Position numbers and translations under genes: made by a program. Shown in pieces: positions 17,482 through 26,145 of a DNA stretch of 34,419 nt. The DNA lies in NCBI GenBank assembly GCA_937876355.1, contig CALFHN010000120.1, forward strand, positions 1-34,419, in the 5' to 3' direction. The DNA comes from an uncultured Bacteroidota bacterium. Lineage in GTDB: Bacteria > Bacteroidota > Rhodothermia > Rhodothermales > UBA10348. The notes under the pieces were generated by a model that saw nothing but the letters and a program-made list of their open reading frames with translations, had not been told where the DNA came from and did not search any database. Every line of letters starts with the position of its first letter. Position 1 is the first letter of the stretch.

Positions 17482-17940
17482 ATGTCTGCAAAAACCGTAG
17501 CGCGACTTGCCTGGTTCGTACCAGTTCTTTTACTCGCATTGACCATCCATCAAGTTTTTACGGCGTTCGAGCTGGATAAAACTATGGATGAGGGCATACT
17601 GGCTTGGGCGGAAGTCACTCGGTATGATCGGACAGATCGAAAAGACGTAACCCAGGTTGAGCTCGACATGATTGTTCACATGCCGGATGGAAGCCAGTTT
17701 GTCAGAGATAATTTGGCTCTCCCATACTCGATCGGGCACCGCGTTGAGGCTGACACCCTTTCGGTAATGGTTCTAGCCGGCTCAGCACAAGAAGTCGTAA
17801 TTCAAGAAATAGGTGAGACTCAGGTAAAGATTGCTTGGAGTAATGCTGCGATGAGCTTAATCGGTCTCCTTATGACATTTGTTGGCGTATTTTATTGGAA
17901 TAAAATGATGCGTTTTCAAACGGAACAGGACGCGGCCTGA
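17482..17940 (+). CDS. Small membrane protein, DUF3592-like
   Basis: The 152-residue protein has one membrane helix near the N-terminus (about 8-27, LAWFVPVLLLALTIHQVF) and one near the C-terminus (about 118-138). Between them is a beta-rich segment of about 85 residues (GILAWAEVTRYDRTDRKDV, VHMPDGSQFV, VEADTLSVMVLAGSAQEVVI). This layout and the 'p.G..v.V.y.p..P..a.i' type core resemble DUF3592 proteins, whose function is unknown. It starts 75 bases after the MOSC gene and could be in the same transcript. The TPP riboswitch lies just downstream and belongs to the next gene. Confidence 0.7.
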   Translation: MSAKTVARLAWFVPVLLLALTIHQVFTAFELDKTMDEGILAWAEVTRYDRTDRKDVTQVELDMIVHMPDGSQFVRDNLALPYSIGHRVEADTLSVMVLAGSAQEVVIQEIGETQVKIAWSNAAMSLIGLLMTFVGVFYWNKMMRFQTEQDAA

Positions 17941-17988
17941 CATTTTATTCTAAATAGGGTTTCGCTTAAGCCCGGCGTATATTTCTAT

Positions 17989-18061
17989 CTGTTGGGGGTG
18001 CCTTTAAGGCTGAGATCATACTCCTTGAACCTGTCCGGATAATGCCGGCGTAGGAAAACAG
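17989..18061 (+). promoter_or_regulatory. TPP riboswitch (THI element)
   Basis: The conserved core is readable in order: P1 CTGTT/AACAG (17989-17993 with 18057-18061), GGGGGTGCC, GGCTGAGATCATACTCC (pyrimidine-binding CTGAGA), CTTGAACCTG, then GGATAATGCCGGCGTAGGAAA. These are the hallmark TPP aptamer segments. It lies 130 bases before a TonB-dependent receptor start, so thiamin diphosphate most likely represses that receptor. Downstream, TACTTC/GAAGTA (18081-18108), TTGAAG/CTTCAA (18142-18156, followed by TTTTTATT after 14 bases) and a CACCCC (18127-18132) complementary to GGGGTG of the aptamer could form the expression platform (inference). Confidence 0.95.
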
Positions 18062-18191
18062 CGTTTCTCCACCTCTTCGCTACTTCGTCGTTATATAGGC
18101 GAGAAGTAAGGGCCCGTCCAGCAGATCACCCCTTGTTTCGGTTGAAGAAGCTTCAATTCGAATCAGAATCAATTTTTATTGTAGTTGAATC

Positions 18192-20771
18192 ATGTTTGGA
18201 CAAAGACGTATTTCAAAATTTAATGGTCGGGTATTGGTCTGTTTGGCAGCCATTTTGGGAGTCGCCAATGTGTATATGTTTGAAGTAGTGGCCGGCGCTT
18301 CCACACCAAGCCAGCTTTCTATAGGACGTGTTTCCGGACTTGTGGTGGATGAAGATGAAAGCCCTCTTTCTGGAGCAGCCATTCAACTTTTCATGGTCGG
18401 AGCGGATATGGCGCGTTACAGTGCGATATCTGGCGCAGACGGATCGTTCGAAATCAAGGGCGTTCCGGAAGGACGGTATGACGCAATGGTGTCTTACATC
18501 GGGTTTGGCACCAGGCGGTATCCAATTCATGTCGAGGCCTCAAAGACCTCCCACATTTTAGTCACATTATTGTCGGAAGCTGTTGTCTACGATGAAGTTG
18601 TGGTTAGCGCGGGGCGCGCCAGAGAACAGCTTTCACCAGTCACGTTTTCGAATATATCAGCTGAAGAACTCTCGCAACAGCCGGACATGAAGGACTTGCC
18701 CGTTCATCTGGCGCGACAACCCTCCATAACCTTTCACTCGGAAAACGGAAATGCGATCGGTTATTCGACCCTACGGATGCGGGGATTTGATCAGCGAAGG
18801 CTTGCCGTTTCTATCAATGGGATACCCCAAAACGATCCAGAAGAGTTCAACGTGTTTTGGATCAATTTTTTCGACATTCAAGGAGCCGTTCAGGATATCC
18901 AAATTCAGCGGGGATCAGGATCGTCGGTATATGGCACCACCGCAATTGGAGGAGCAATTAACGTTCGCGCCCTTCCATACAAATCGGACTTTTACGCTAG
19001 TGTACAAGTTGGTGGAGGGGCTTTTGGAACCCAGCGTTATTCGAGTGAAGTAAATTCCGGCCTTTTAGGAAATCGTTACGTCGTTTATGGAAGGCTGAGT
19101 CGGCTGTTATCGGATGGATATCGAGATTGGTCTTGGACTGAATTTTGGAGATATTTCGTAGGTATAACTCGGTATGGTGATCGCTCGACGCTCACGATTC
19201 AATCTTTCGGTGGCCCTCAACGTGATGGTTTGGCGTATTCGGGGATTCCCAAATCGGCAAATAAGCGGTCTATTGATGATGGGTTTGGCGGAACCATCGA
19301 CCGGAAATACAACTTTTCTTCGCTTGATGGCGATGTCGAGAATTTCCACCAGCCACATGTTGAAATCCACCATACCTACGATTTGTCTTCAGAATGGCAG
19401 CTTTCCCAAAGCGCCTTCTGGATTAAAGGCGAAGGGTATTTTGATTTTGGGGGCACGTTTCGAAGTGCCAATTATCTTCGACTTCCAACCGGTACGGTCG
19501 ATGAGGCAGCCCGAAGTTTACCCCTTTATTTATCGCGGCCCGATGTGGGGCTTTTATTTCGTGCCTATTTAGATCAATGGCAAATTGGCTGGATACCAAA
19601 GGCTACTCATTCCACATCTTCATCTACCACAACCTACGGATTAGAAGCGCGGCTTCATCGGAGTCTTCGATGGGGCAGAATCCAGGAGGCTACCGGTCTT
19701 CCGGCAGCACTTTCAGGATCGACAAACGATGTCCGGGTGTATTCTTTTAGAGGAGAAAAATCCATTTTATCGGCATATGCTTCCCATCTGCAACGGATTT
19801 CAGACTTATGGGCCATACAGATTGATGCTCGGCTCACCTCACTTCAGTATCGGATTTGGGATGAATCGTTTTTTGGCACCTCTTTTTCTACGTCCTATGC
19901 GTTCGTAAATCCGCGCATCGGGGTCACATATCGTCCTGAACAGGCAATCAGCGCGTACACCAGCGTGGCCGTCTCTAGCCGGGAGCCACGCATGAAGAGT
20001 TTGTACGATGGGGAAGAGGCCGGCGCAGGTTTTGAGCCTCGGTTCCTCCGTAATTTGGACGGAAGCCTGAACACGAACAAACCGCTGATCAAACCTGAAC
20101 GGCTAATAGACCTGGAATTAGGAGCGACGTGGAAAGGGGAGCGTTTCAGAACGAGTGCAAATATCTTCCTCATGCAATTCAAAGACGAATTGGTACCGAG
20201 TGGAGGGCTGGATCAATACGGAGTGCCAAGGACAGGAAATGCCGACAAAACTAGACATCTAGGACTGGAAATAGACGCGTCTATCAAAATTGCCCGAGGA
20301 TTGGATTTCGCCGGAAACTTTACGTGGTCTCGAAATCGGTTTATTCAATTCGATGAATATGCCACTAGGGCAGATTTCTCGACCACAATTTTAGACAGAT
20401 CCGACAAAACGATCGCCGGATTTCCATCTCAAAGTGGAAATGCAACAATCATCTATTCAAAAAGCGGGTTCACTGCATCCCTTATGACTTCGTTAGTGGG
20501 CGAGCAGTTCGTCGATAATGGAAGCGGAACGGACGTTGAGGGGCTCTTCGATAATGAGCGGGTACTGGAGTCGTATGTCCTCATTGACGCATCCTTTGGG
20601 TATCTCTTTTCCACTACCAGTGCGCTTGACGGTCTAAAAATCGGAGTCGATCTCAACAACGTCTTGGATAGCAAAGTCCTAAGCTATGGCCAAGTTAGTT
20701 TTGGTACTCCCGAATTTTTCCCTGCCGCCACGCGCCACGCATTTATTTCGCTGAAATACACAGTGAAATAG
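18192..20771 (+). CDS. TonB-dependent outer-membrane receptor, probably for thiamin
   Basis: The 859-residue outer-membrane transporter has a signal peptide (about 1-36), then a carboxypeptidase-regulatory-like beta domain (about 42-125: GRVSGLVVDEDESPLSGAAI, GSFEIKGVPEGRYD). A TonB-box-like YDEVVVSAGR follows at about 131-140, then the plug (STLRMRGFDQRRLAVSINGI, IQIQRGSGSSVYGTTAIGGA) and a 22-strand-type barrel ending in a beta strand (HAFISLKYTVK). The TPP riboswitch in its leader makes thiamin or a thiamin precursor the likely cargo. Such receptors under THI elements are known in Bacteroidota. TonB-ExbBD and an inner-membrane thiamin carrier are not in the window. The stop codon TAG is the first triplet of an 8-bp tandem repeat. 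Confidence 0.93.
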   Translation: MFGQRRISKFNGRVLVCLAAILGVANVYMFEVVAGASTPSQLSIGRVSGLVVDEDESPLSGAAIQLFMVGADMARYSAISGADGSFEIKGVPEGRYDAMVSYIGFGTRRYPIHVEASKTSHILVTLLSEAVVYDEVVVSAGRAREQLSPVTFSNISAEELSQQPDMKDLPVHLARQPSITFHSENGNAIGYSTLRMRGFDQRRLAVSINGIPQNDPEEFNVFWINFFDIQGAVQDIQIQRGSGSSVYGTTAIGGAINVRALPYKSDFYASVQVGGGAFGTQRYSSEVNSGLLGNRYVVYGRLSRLLSDGYRDWSWTEFWRYFVGITRYGDRSTLTIQSFGGPQRDGLAYSGIPKSANKRSIDDGFGGTIDRKYNFSSLDGDVENFHQPHVEIHHTYDLSSEWQLSQSAFWIKGEGYFDFGGTFRSANYLRLPTGTVDEAARSLPLYLSRPDVGLLFRAYLDQWQIGWIPKATHSTSSSTTTYGLEARLHRSLRWGRIQEATGLPAALSGSTNDVRVYSFRGEKSILSAYASHLQRISDLWAIQIDARLTSLQYRIWDESFFGTSFSTSYAFVNPRIGVTYRPEQAISAYTSVAVSSREPRMKSLYDGEEAGAGFEPRFLRNLDGSLNTNKPLIKPERLIDLELGATWKGERFRTSANIFLMQFKDELVPSGGLDQYGVPRTGNADKTRHLGLEIDASIKIARGLDFAGNFTWSRNRFIQFDEYATRADFSTTILDRSDKTIAGFPSQSGNATIIYSKSGFTASLMTSLVGEQFVDNGSGTDVEGLFDNERVLESYVLIDASFGYLFSTTSALDGLKIGVDLNNVLDSKVLSYGQVSFGTPEFFPAATRHAFISLKYTVK

Positions 20772-20824
20772 TGCAATAGTGCAATAGTGCAATAGTGCAA
20801 TAGTGCGATAGCGAAGTAGCCAAG
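20769..20824. repeat. 8-bp tandem repeat at the receptor stop codon
   Basis: TAGTGCAA occurs four times perfectly from 20769 to 20800, then decays as TAGTGCGA, TAGCGAAG and TAGCCAAG up to 20824. The first TAG is the stop codon of the receptor. The array fills nearly the whole gap to the convergent stop at 20828. A change in copy number would leave both proteins unchanged. Confidence 0.9.
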
Positions 20825-20827
20825 TCA

Positions 20828-21721
20828 CTACCACGACATCAATTTCATACAAAACACCGAACCGCCCGATTTTAAAAACTCATCGGTGAATAGTTCGATG
20901 ACTTCAAAGCCGTGTTGTCTTAGGAGGGTATTAGTCTGCGTGCAACCTCTTTGAATTAAAACGTGCTTTCGATCTGGACAGTGAGCATTGCACGCGAACA
21001 AGGTTCTGGCTTCTATTTCCGGGGCCTCAATGACAACAGGGAAGAAGTGTCTGATGAGTTTTTGGCCTTCATCGGTGAAAGCATCTGGATAAATGAGTAC
21101 TGTATCATCATCCAAAATGCACATGCAGGTATCTAGATGGTAAAACTCGGGATCTTCTAGGTCGAGAAGGATAACCGGGACATCCAGTTTTTCTGAAATG
21201 AGGTCATACACCGATTTGTCAGTCCGAAACCCATATCCCCCCCACAAGAGACGCTTTCCCGAATGCCAAAGCGCATCTCCCATCCCTTCAAACTCCAGAT
21301 CTCCAGCAGCTAGGTCCGAAATAATGGCATAGCCCCGTTTTTCAAAATGTTGACGAAAGTAATGGACTTCGTCGGCTCGCTGTGGGGCGAACATTTTAGA
21401 AAGAATAACGCCCTTTTGAGTCCCGTCTGCCGAGAGAAACGGCAATGTTTGATTTGCACAAAACACCATGTCTGGCAGGCCAGCAATTCCCGGGATTTCG
21501 TCGACAATAATTCCACATTGTCGATAAGCAATTTGAATGGCATGCCAGTCTTTTTTCGTTCGATCTGTATTGACTTCTCCAATGTTACCTTTCATGTGAG
21601 CATTGATGACATATGTCACATCAAAATGCTCAGGAGAGGCCATTAGGACCCGCAGAGGATAGGGAAGCGACGGTAACTCAGATAGTCTAAAATTGAGATC
21701 AGCAACAGTCTGATAGATCAT
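20828..21721 (-). CDS. Arginine dihydrolase / dimethylargininase-like hydrolase
   Basis: The 297-residue guanidine-group hydrolase of the amidinotransferase fold (pentein) reads like the arginine dihydrolase domain of cyanobacterial ArgZ/AgrE. It has LMASPEHFDVTYVINAHM, GLPDMVFCAN (Asp84, Asn90), LEFEGMGDAL, LLWGGYGFRT, FYHLDTCMCIL (His195), IYPDAFTDEG, LFACNAH and the nucleophile Cys291 in SGGSVFCMKL. ArgZ turns arginine into ornithine, CO2 and ammonia; related dimethylargininases make citrulline from methylated arginine. The fold and catalytic Cys-His are clear, but which reaction it performs is not. It stands alone here, while AgrE carries an extra C-terminal domain. It converges with the receptor gene. 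Confidence 0.8.
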   Translation of the reverse strand: MIYQTVADLNFRLSELPSLPYPLRVLMASPEHFDVTYVINAHMKGNIGEVNTDRTKKDWHAIQIAYRQCGIIVDEIPGIAGLPDMVFCANQTLPFLSADGTQKGVILSKMFAPQRADEVHYFRQHFEKRGYAIISDLAAGDLEFEGMGDALWHSGKRLLWGGYGFRTDKSVYDLISEKLDVPVILLDLEDPEFYHLDTCMCILDDDTVLIYPDAFTDEGQKLIRHFFPVVIEAPEIEARTLFACNAHCPDRKHVLIQRGCTQTNTLLRQHGFEVIELFTDEFLKSGGSVFCMKLMSW

Positions 21722-21824
21722 GAGGATCGGAATGCTTTGGAAGGATCAATTTCGATTGCAATATCGATTTCGTTTCACTTCCAAAATACGCTCAAATCGC
21801 GACGTTCAGCATACAAAAACTGGC

Positions 21825-22904
21825 CTATTTCGAATCTTCTTTATGCAGTCTATTTCCTGCCATTTCTTTTAAAGCGGCTCCAGCAGACTTCATGATATCT
21901 GAAAGCGAATCCTCTCCAATGTCCAGCGAAATGCGAACTAAGTCTTTTTCCGTTGAGATATCAAATTCCTCTAACAAATCCGAAATTTCTGAGCCGTCTT
22001 CTATCGCAAGCCTTGCAGCCGCCCGAAATCCGCTTATCAAACTCGCAAAATCTTTGGCAGTGACGTCCGGGCGCGGTTCGATATAAACCACTCCCTCAAA
22101 GTCGCCGCTAGACGTGTTTAACCCAGCGCCAACAGAGGTTATAGCCTTAATTGTGGGAAGGAGCTCAGCAAGCTCTGTATTGCCTTCAACATCGTCCATA
22201 TCCGCCAGAAGCACATCAACATTGCGAACCATGACCCAGCTTTCACGCTTGTCAAGCAATTGAAGCATGGCATCATTACTTGACGAAGGGACCGAATCGT
22301 TTGATCTGGAAATCATTTTATTGAGCTGATCATCGTTATTTGATACGACGATCATAGTGCCATCTATGAGCGAAAACTGCATGTTTTCGCGATCTTCAAA
22401 TCGATATGAGTCTGTTTTACCAGCGGTTTCCACTTTTCTAAGCTCAGATACGGACTCCAACCTGGTAATCATTTCATCTTGATTGAAGTCAACAAAAGCA
22501 ATCAAGCTCCCAATTGCCATGGAATCGATCCCAGAGAGGGCCACATACACATCGTGGATATCGTTGCGCGGGTTTATGCCTAAATAAGTCGATACTTCTT
22601 CCATTGCGCGATCTAAGTCATCAAGATTGTGTTGGCTTTCCCTAAGTACGTCCTCCAGAGATTCAAATCCCCTATCTAGGTCAATATGAGCGACCACTAA
22701 AAAAGAAGCGTCAAACATGCCGAGCGCTTTTTCAGTTTCGGATGATGATCCTCCGAAAAGAGATTCAGAATCGCAGCCGGCGAGAACAAAAAGAGCCAAC
22801 CCTAGCATGAAGCATGAAATGGCAAGGCTTCGACGGGCCCGAACGTGATGTCGGTCCCAAACTTTAGAAATCCCTGCGGTTGAACCAGAAATATCCCAAT
22901 CCAT
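21825..22904 (-). CDS. Lipoprotein of unknown function, ABC operon
   Basis: The roughly 359-residue protein carries a lipoprotein signal: hydrophobic LAISCFMLGLALFVLAGC, then a Ser/Gly-rich linker. An unusually long basic N-region (about 25 residues, ending RARRS) precedes it. The body has no domain I recognise; it alternates beta-like segments (ASFLVVAHIDLDRG, DVYVALSGID, SLIDGTMIVVSNNDD, ESWVMVRNVDVLLADM) with acidic helices. This recalls periplasmic two-repeat proteins of the DUF3352 sort, only a guess. The ATG at 22904 overlaps the permease gene by 41 bases; a TTG at 22919 is also in frame. It is the last gene after an ABC ATPase and permease, so it may be a helper or substrate of that exporter. 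Confidence 0.75.
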   Translation of the reverse strand: MDWDISGSTAGISKVWDRHHVRARRSLAISCFMLGLALFVLAGCDSESLFGGSSSETEKALGMFDASFLVVAHIDLDRGFESLEDVLRESQHNLDDLDRAMEEVSTYLGINPRNDIHDVYVALSGIDSMAIGSLIAFVDFNQDEMITRLESVSELRKVETAGKTDSYRFEDRENMQFSLIDGTMIVVSNNDDQLNKMISRSNDSVPSSSNDAMLQLLDKRESWVMVRNVDVLLADMDDVEGNTELAELLPTIKAITSVGAGLNTSSGDFEGVVYIEPRPDVTAKDFASLISGFRAAARLAIEDGSEISDLLEEFDISTEKDLVRISLDIGEDSLSDIMKSAGAALKEMAGNRLHKEDSK

Positions 22905-23775
22905 AGATAACACTTCCAAATAGAATAGAGGAGAAAAGCGGATACCAACTCGATACGGCCTCCCCGGATAGGAGTTGCGACTGAATCATGACTACCTCTA
23001 CGAAGTTGGGGAAGACATGATAGAAGATTCTATATATCAATTTGGCCGAAGGAGATAGCACCTTTTCCAATTGATCATGGGCCGCCAAAATGGCCGAAAT
23101 AAATATGAGACCGTACGTTAAGATTAGCGCCAATCCGCTGCTCCGGCTAACAATGGTTACACTCAGGATCACGGAATACATGACTCCAAACATGATCACA
23201 ATGAGGGGGATACTGAGTAGCATAATAGGATGCCATAAGCCAGTTTTTATCGATATGGCCACCCAAACGCCCAAGATCAAGTAGGTAGCTAGTGCCAAAA
23301 CCGTAAGTAAAACACCTAATAGGTGACCTGTTAAAAGCCGGGATCTTGTTAGCGGCTTCGAAATCAGTAAATCGATGCGGCCTTGCTCCAAAAATCCGCC
23401 TATGAGAGGCATAGTGGCGAATAGTCCAAGTAGTGTACCTAAGAAATATGCAGCTCCAAAAACAAAGGAACTGATGCCAATTACAAACTTGTCGACACTT
23501 ATTGCCTGCCGGACCCATTCCCCAGTTGCGACATCCTTGACCATCTCATCAGGTACAGATGCTACGCCAAAGATCTTTAGCGCAGAAATAGAACCTTCCA
23601 CCACATCCAGATTCATGGCAAAGGAAAGAAGTAACCACGCCAACGTCGATACGGCTACGATGCCTTGGGTTAGGCGCATGGCCCACAACTCACGAAACGT
23701 GAGTAATAACGAGCCCGACAAGGCCCTTTTCATTGCCAAACGTGAAAGGTCGGCAGACTTATCTGTTTCCTTCAT
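22864..23775 (-). CDS. ABC transporter permease, ABC-2 type
   Basis: The 303-residue inner-membrane protein has about six helices (near 35-53, 98-125, 150-175, 185-212, 217-237 and 280-297). The cytoplasmic segment EQGRIDLLISKPLTRSRLLTGHLLG is the typical coupling region of ABC-2 export permeases (NosY/GldF-like). The first extracytoplasmic loop (about 54-97) is large. It pairs with the ATPase upstream, with ATGA-type 4-base overlap, indicating translational coupling. The substrate cannot be inferred. Confidence 0.88.
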   Translation of the reverse strand: MKETDKSADLSRLAMKRALSGSLLLTFRELWAMRLTQGIVAVSTLAWLLLSFAMNLDVVEGSISALKIFGVASVPDEMVKDVATGEWVRQAISVDKFVIGISSFVFGAAYFLGTLLGLFATMPLIGGFLEQGRIDLLISKPLTRSRLLTGHLLGVLLTVLALATYLILGVWVAISIKTGLWHPIMLLSIPLIVIMFGVMYSVILSVTIVSRSSGLALILTYGLIFISAILAAHDQLEKVLSPSAKLIYRIFYHVFPNFVEVVMIQSQLLSGEAVSSWYPLFSSILFGSVIYGLGYFWFNRRDF

Positions 23776-24800
23776 GATTTGGCCTTTTGCTGATCTATAA
23801 TGTCCAAAAATCCAGCTTCGAGCGACCTTCTGTGCCTCTCGACACTCAGAATATTGATCCCGTTAGCCCTCAAATAGTCAATTAAAGCATTTAGGGTTTC
23901 GGTCAGGCCCGAATCTAGAATGATGACCTTCTCCACATTAGGATCCAGGTTAACTTCATCTTGACTTACCTGGCCGGTATCTATTTCTTTTTCTGGGACT
24001 GGGACTGGGACTGGGACTGGGACTGTATTTAAATCTTCTCGCTTTGCGTTGTACGAAGAGAGATCTAGAGCATTAGGCAAATTCCGACACTGTATTCGCC
24101 ATCCCGTCCCTTCGGTAGATATCTCAGATACGGAACCAGAACGCACGATTTGGCCGAAATTCATTATGGCCACTCGATCACAAATCAATTCTATTTCCGT
24201 TAGAAGATGGGAATTAATCAGTATTGTTTTTCCTCGAGCCTTAAGGTTTCGAAGCCTATCCCTGATTTCTCTCCGCCCGACTGGGTCAACACCGTCTGTT
24301 GGTTCATCCAAAACCAAAATATCGGGGTCGTTTAAAAGAGCCTGGGCTAAACCTAGGCGCTGCATCATTCCCTTAGAAAACTTGCCAACTCGAACATCAA
24401 TCCAGGATGCTAATCCAGCTTGTTCAACCAGTAAAGGGATGTGTTTGGCTCTATAATCGGCACTTAAATGGCTCAATCTGCCATAAATATCCAACGTCTG
24501 TCGAGCAGTCAGGTAGGGTGGAAACCGATGATTTTCTGGTAGATAACCAAGCTTTCTGCGTGCTTCTACCTCTCCAATAGGCCGCCCCATTAACGTGGCC
24601 GAGCCAGAAGTAGGGGAGACAATTCCAAGCAATATTTTTAACAGGGTGGTTTTGCCTGCTCCGTTGGGGCCCAGAATTCCAACAATTTCACCCTGTGCGA
24701 CTTCAATATCTATTCCTCTGAGGGCTTCAATTTTTTTTCTTCCAAACGCAGAGGCATACGTCTTTGTAAGCCCCTGAGTGGTAATTGCCGGCGTGCTCAT
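23772..24800 (-). CDS. ABC transporter ATPase with Val-Pro repeat linker
   Basis: The 342-residue ATPase subunit for the permease at 22864-23775 has Walker A GPNGAGKTT (44-52), the Q-region YLPENHRF, signature FSKGMMQRLGLAQAL (141-155), Walker B ILVLDEPTDGVDP (161-173) and the switch His in INSHLL. Its likeness is to the CcmA/NosF/GldA family of ABC-2 exporters. The C-terminal extension (about 235-342) contains five Val-Pro pairs (260-269) encoded by five exact hexamers, joining the nucleotide-binding domain to a small regulatory-looking end (KVIILDSGLTETLNALIDYL). It lies 108 bases after pgk on the same strand. Confidence 0.92.
   Translation of the reverse strand: MSTPAITTQGLTKTYASAFGRKKIEALRGIDIEVAQGEIVGILGPNGAGKTTLLKILLGIVSPTSGSATLMGRPIGEVEARRKLGYLPENHRFPPYLTARQTLDIYGRLSHLSADYRAKHIPLLVEQAGLASWIDVRVGKFSKGMMQRLGLAQALLNDPDILVLDEPTDGVDPVGRREIRDRLRNLKARGKTILINSHLLTEIELICDRVAIMNFGQIVRSGSVSEISTEGTGWRIQCRNLPNALDLSSYNAKREDLNTVPVPVPVPVPEKEIDTGQVSQDEVNLDPNVEKVIILDSGLTETLNALIDYLRANGINILSVERHRRSLEAGFLDIIDQQKAKS
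23995..24024. repeat. Hexanucleotide repeat inside the ATPase gene
   Basis: GGGACT is repeated five times (plus strand), encoding (Val-Pro)x5 on the minus strand. Because the unit is six bases, gain or loss of copies lengthens or shortens the linker by two residues without a frameshift. Confidence 0.93.
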
Positions 24801-24908
24801 AAAGGTTTAAATAGGTTGATATTTGAAATGAACCTGGATCTACAAGACAAAAATGCCCCTTCTCACGGCCGAATTGAATTGCCCACTAACCAAGTGGCTA
24901 CCGGCAAC

Positions 24909-26102
24909 TCAGCTCCCTAAAGCAACCACGCCAGGTAATACTTTGCCTTCAAGGAGTTCTAACATCGCGCCTCCGCCTGTACTGACATGGCTGACCTTTT
25001 CAGAAAGTCCTGACGTGACAATAGCCGCGACCGAATCTCCTCCGCCTACTACGGTGAATGCCCCTTTCTTAGTTGCATCGACTAAGGTTTTAGCTATCGC
25101 AAAAGTACCATTTGAAAATGGTTTCATTTCAAAAACACCCATTGGACCATTCCAAATGACAGTTTTTGCCTTTAGGATTATTGAGGAGTAGGAAGCAATA
25201 GTTTTTGGTCCAATGTCCAGCCCCATCATTCCTGAGGGAATTTGGATGTCGCTGCTGGCCACGGTGGCGGTTTCGCTAAATGCGTCCGCGCATATATGAT
25301 CGGTTGGAAGATGAATACGAGACCCAGCCCGGCTTAGAAGGTCGCGGGCTAAATCCAACTTGTCGTCTTCTGTGAGCGAATTACCTGTTTCGATCCCTTT
25401 GGCCTTCAAAAACGTGTATGCCATGGCGCCGCCAATTAAAAGGTTATCGACATGTTCGAGCAGGCTTTCAATAATTCCGATCTTGTCGGATACTTTTGCC
25501 CCACCTACAATGGCTACAAATGGGTGATCAGGGGCTTCTGTCACCTTTTTAAGTGTATCCAGCTCTTTCTGCATCAGAAAACCAGCGGCTCTCTCTGGAA
25601 TGAGTAGCGCTGCCCCTGATGTTGAGGCGTGCGCTCGATGCGCGGTGCCAAAAGCATCGTTTACATACACATCGGCGAGTCGGGCTAACCCCTCTGAAAC
25701 CTCTGCCGAGTTAGTCGTTTCTCCAGCTTCGAATCGGACATTCTCGAGGAGCATAATTTCTCCCGGAGCCAAACTTCTGGAAATCGCTTCTACTTGCGCC
25801 CCAACAACTTCAGGCGAAATAATGACGGGCAGTCCAGTTAGAACGGCCAAATGTTTTCCCACTGGTGCCATGCTGTATTTAGCAACGGCTTGGCCGCCTG
25901 GGCGTCCTAGGTGACTTACCAATATCGCGGAGCCACCAGAGGCGAGAACGTAGTTGATTGTGGGAAGCGAGGCCTTGATTCGAGTATCGTCGGCAACGGC
26001 TACTACGCCATCAGGGTTCGTTTTTAAGGGAACGTTGAAGTCAACCCTAATCAAAACTCGTTTCCCAGCGAGATCAAGTTCTGTGACAGCTTTGTATTTC
26101 AT
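24909..26102 (-). CDS. pgk: Phosphoglycerate kinase
   Basis: Transfers phosphate between 1,3-bisphosphoglycerate and ADP in glycolysis and gluconeogenesis. The 397-residue length is typical. Seen are LIRVDFNVPL near the N-terminus, ILVSHLGRPGG, LLENVRFEAGE, DVYVNDAFGTAHRAHAST, FVAIVGGAKVSDKIG, LLIGGAMAYTFL, TVIWNGPMGVFE and the end GGGDSVAAI with VSTGGGAMLELLEG. The ATG at 26102 gives the family's usual start; an in-frame codon at 26132 is less likely. It follows gap by 100 bases on the same strand, with a 15-bp tandem repeat between them. Confidence 0.97.
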   Translation of the reverse strand: MKYKAVTELDLAGKRVLIRVDFNVPLKTNPDGVVAVADDTRIKASLPTINYVLASGGSAILVSHLGRPGGQAVAKYSMAPVGKHLAVLTGLPVIISPEVVGAQVEAISRSLAPGEIMLLENVRFEAGETTNSAEVSEGLARLADVYVNDAFGTAHRAHASTSGAALLIPERAAGFLMQKELDTLKKVTEAPDHPFVAIVGGAKVSDKIGIIESLLEHVDNLLIGGAMAYTFLKAKGIETGNSLTEDDKLDLARDLLSRAGSRIHLPTDHICADAFSETATVASSDIQIPSGMMGLDIGPKTIASYSSIILKAKTVIWNGPMGVFEMKPFSNGTFAIAKTLVDATKKGAFTVVGGGDSVAAIVTSGLSEKVSHVSTGGGAMLELLEGKVLPGVVALGS

Positions 26103-26145
26103 TGGAACTGAAAAAGGGAGCTTAAAATGCACGATGCTCTATTAC

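Noticed and set aside
18157-18167. TTCGAATC as a tRNA T-loop
   Set aside because: No acceptor, D or anticodon arms can be drawn around it; it lies in the riboswitch leader.
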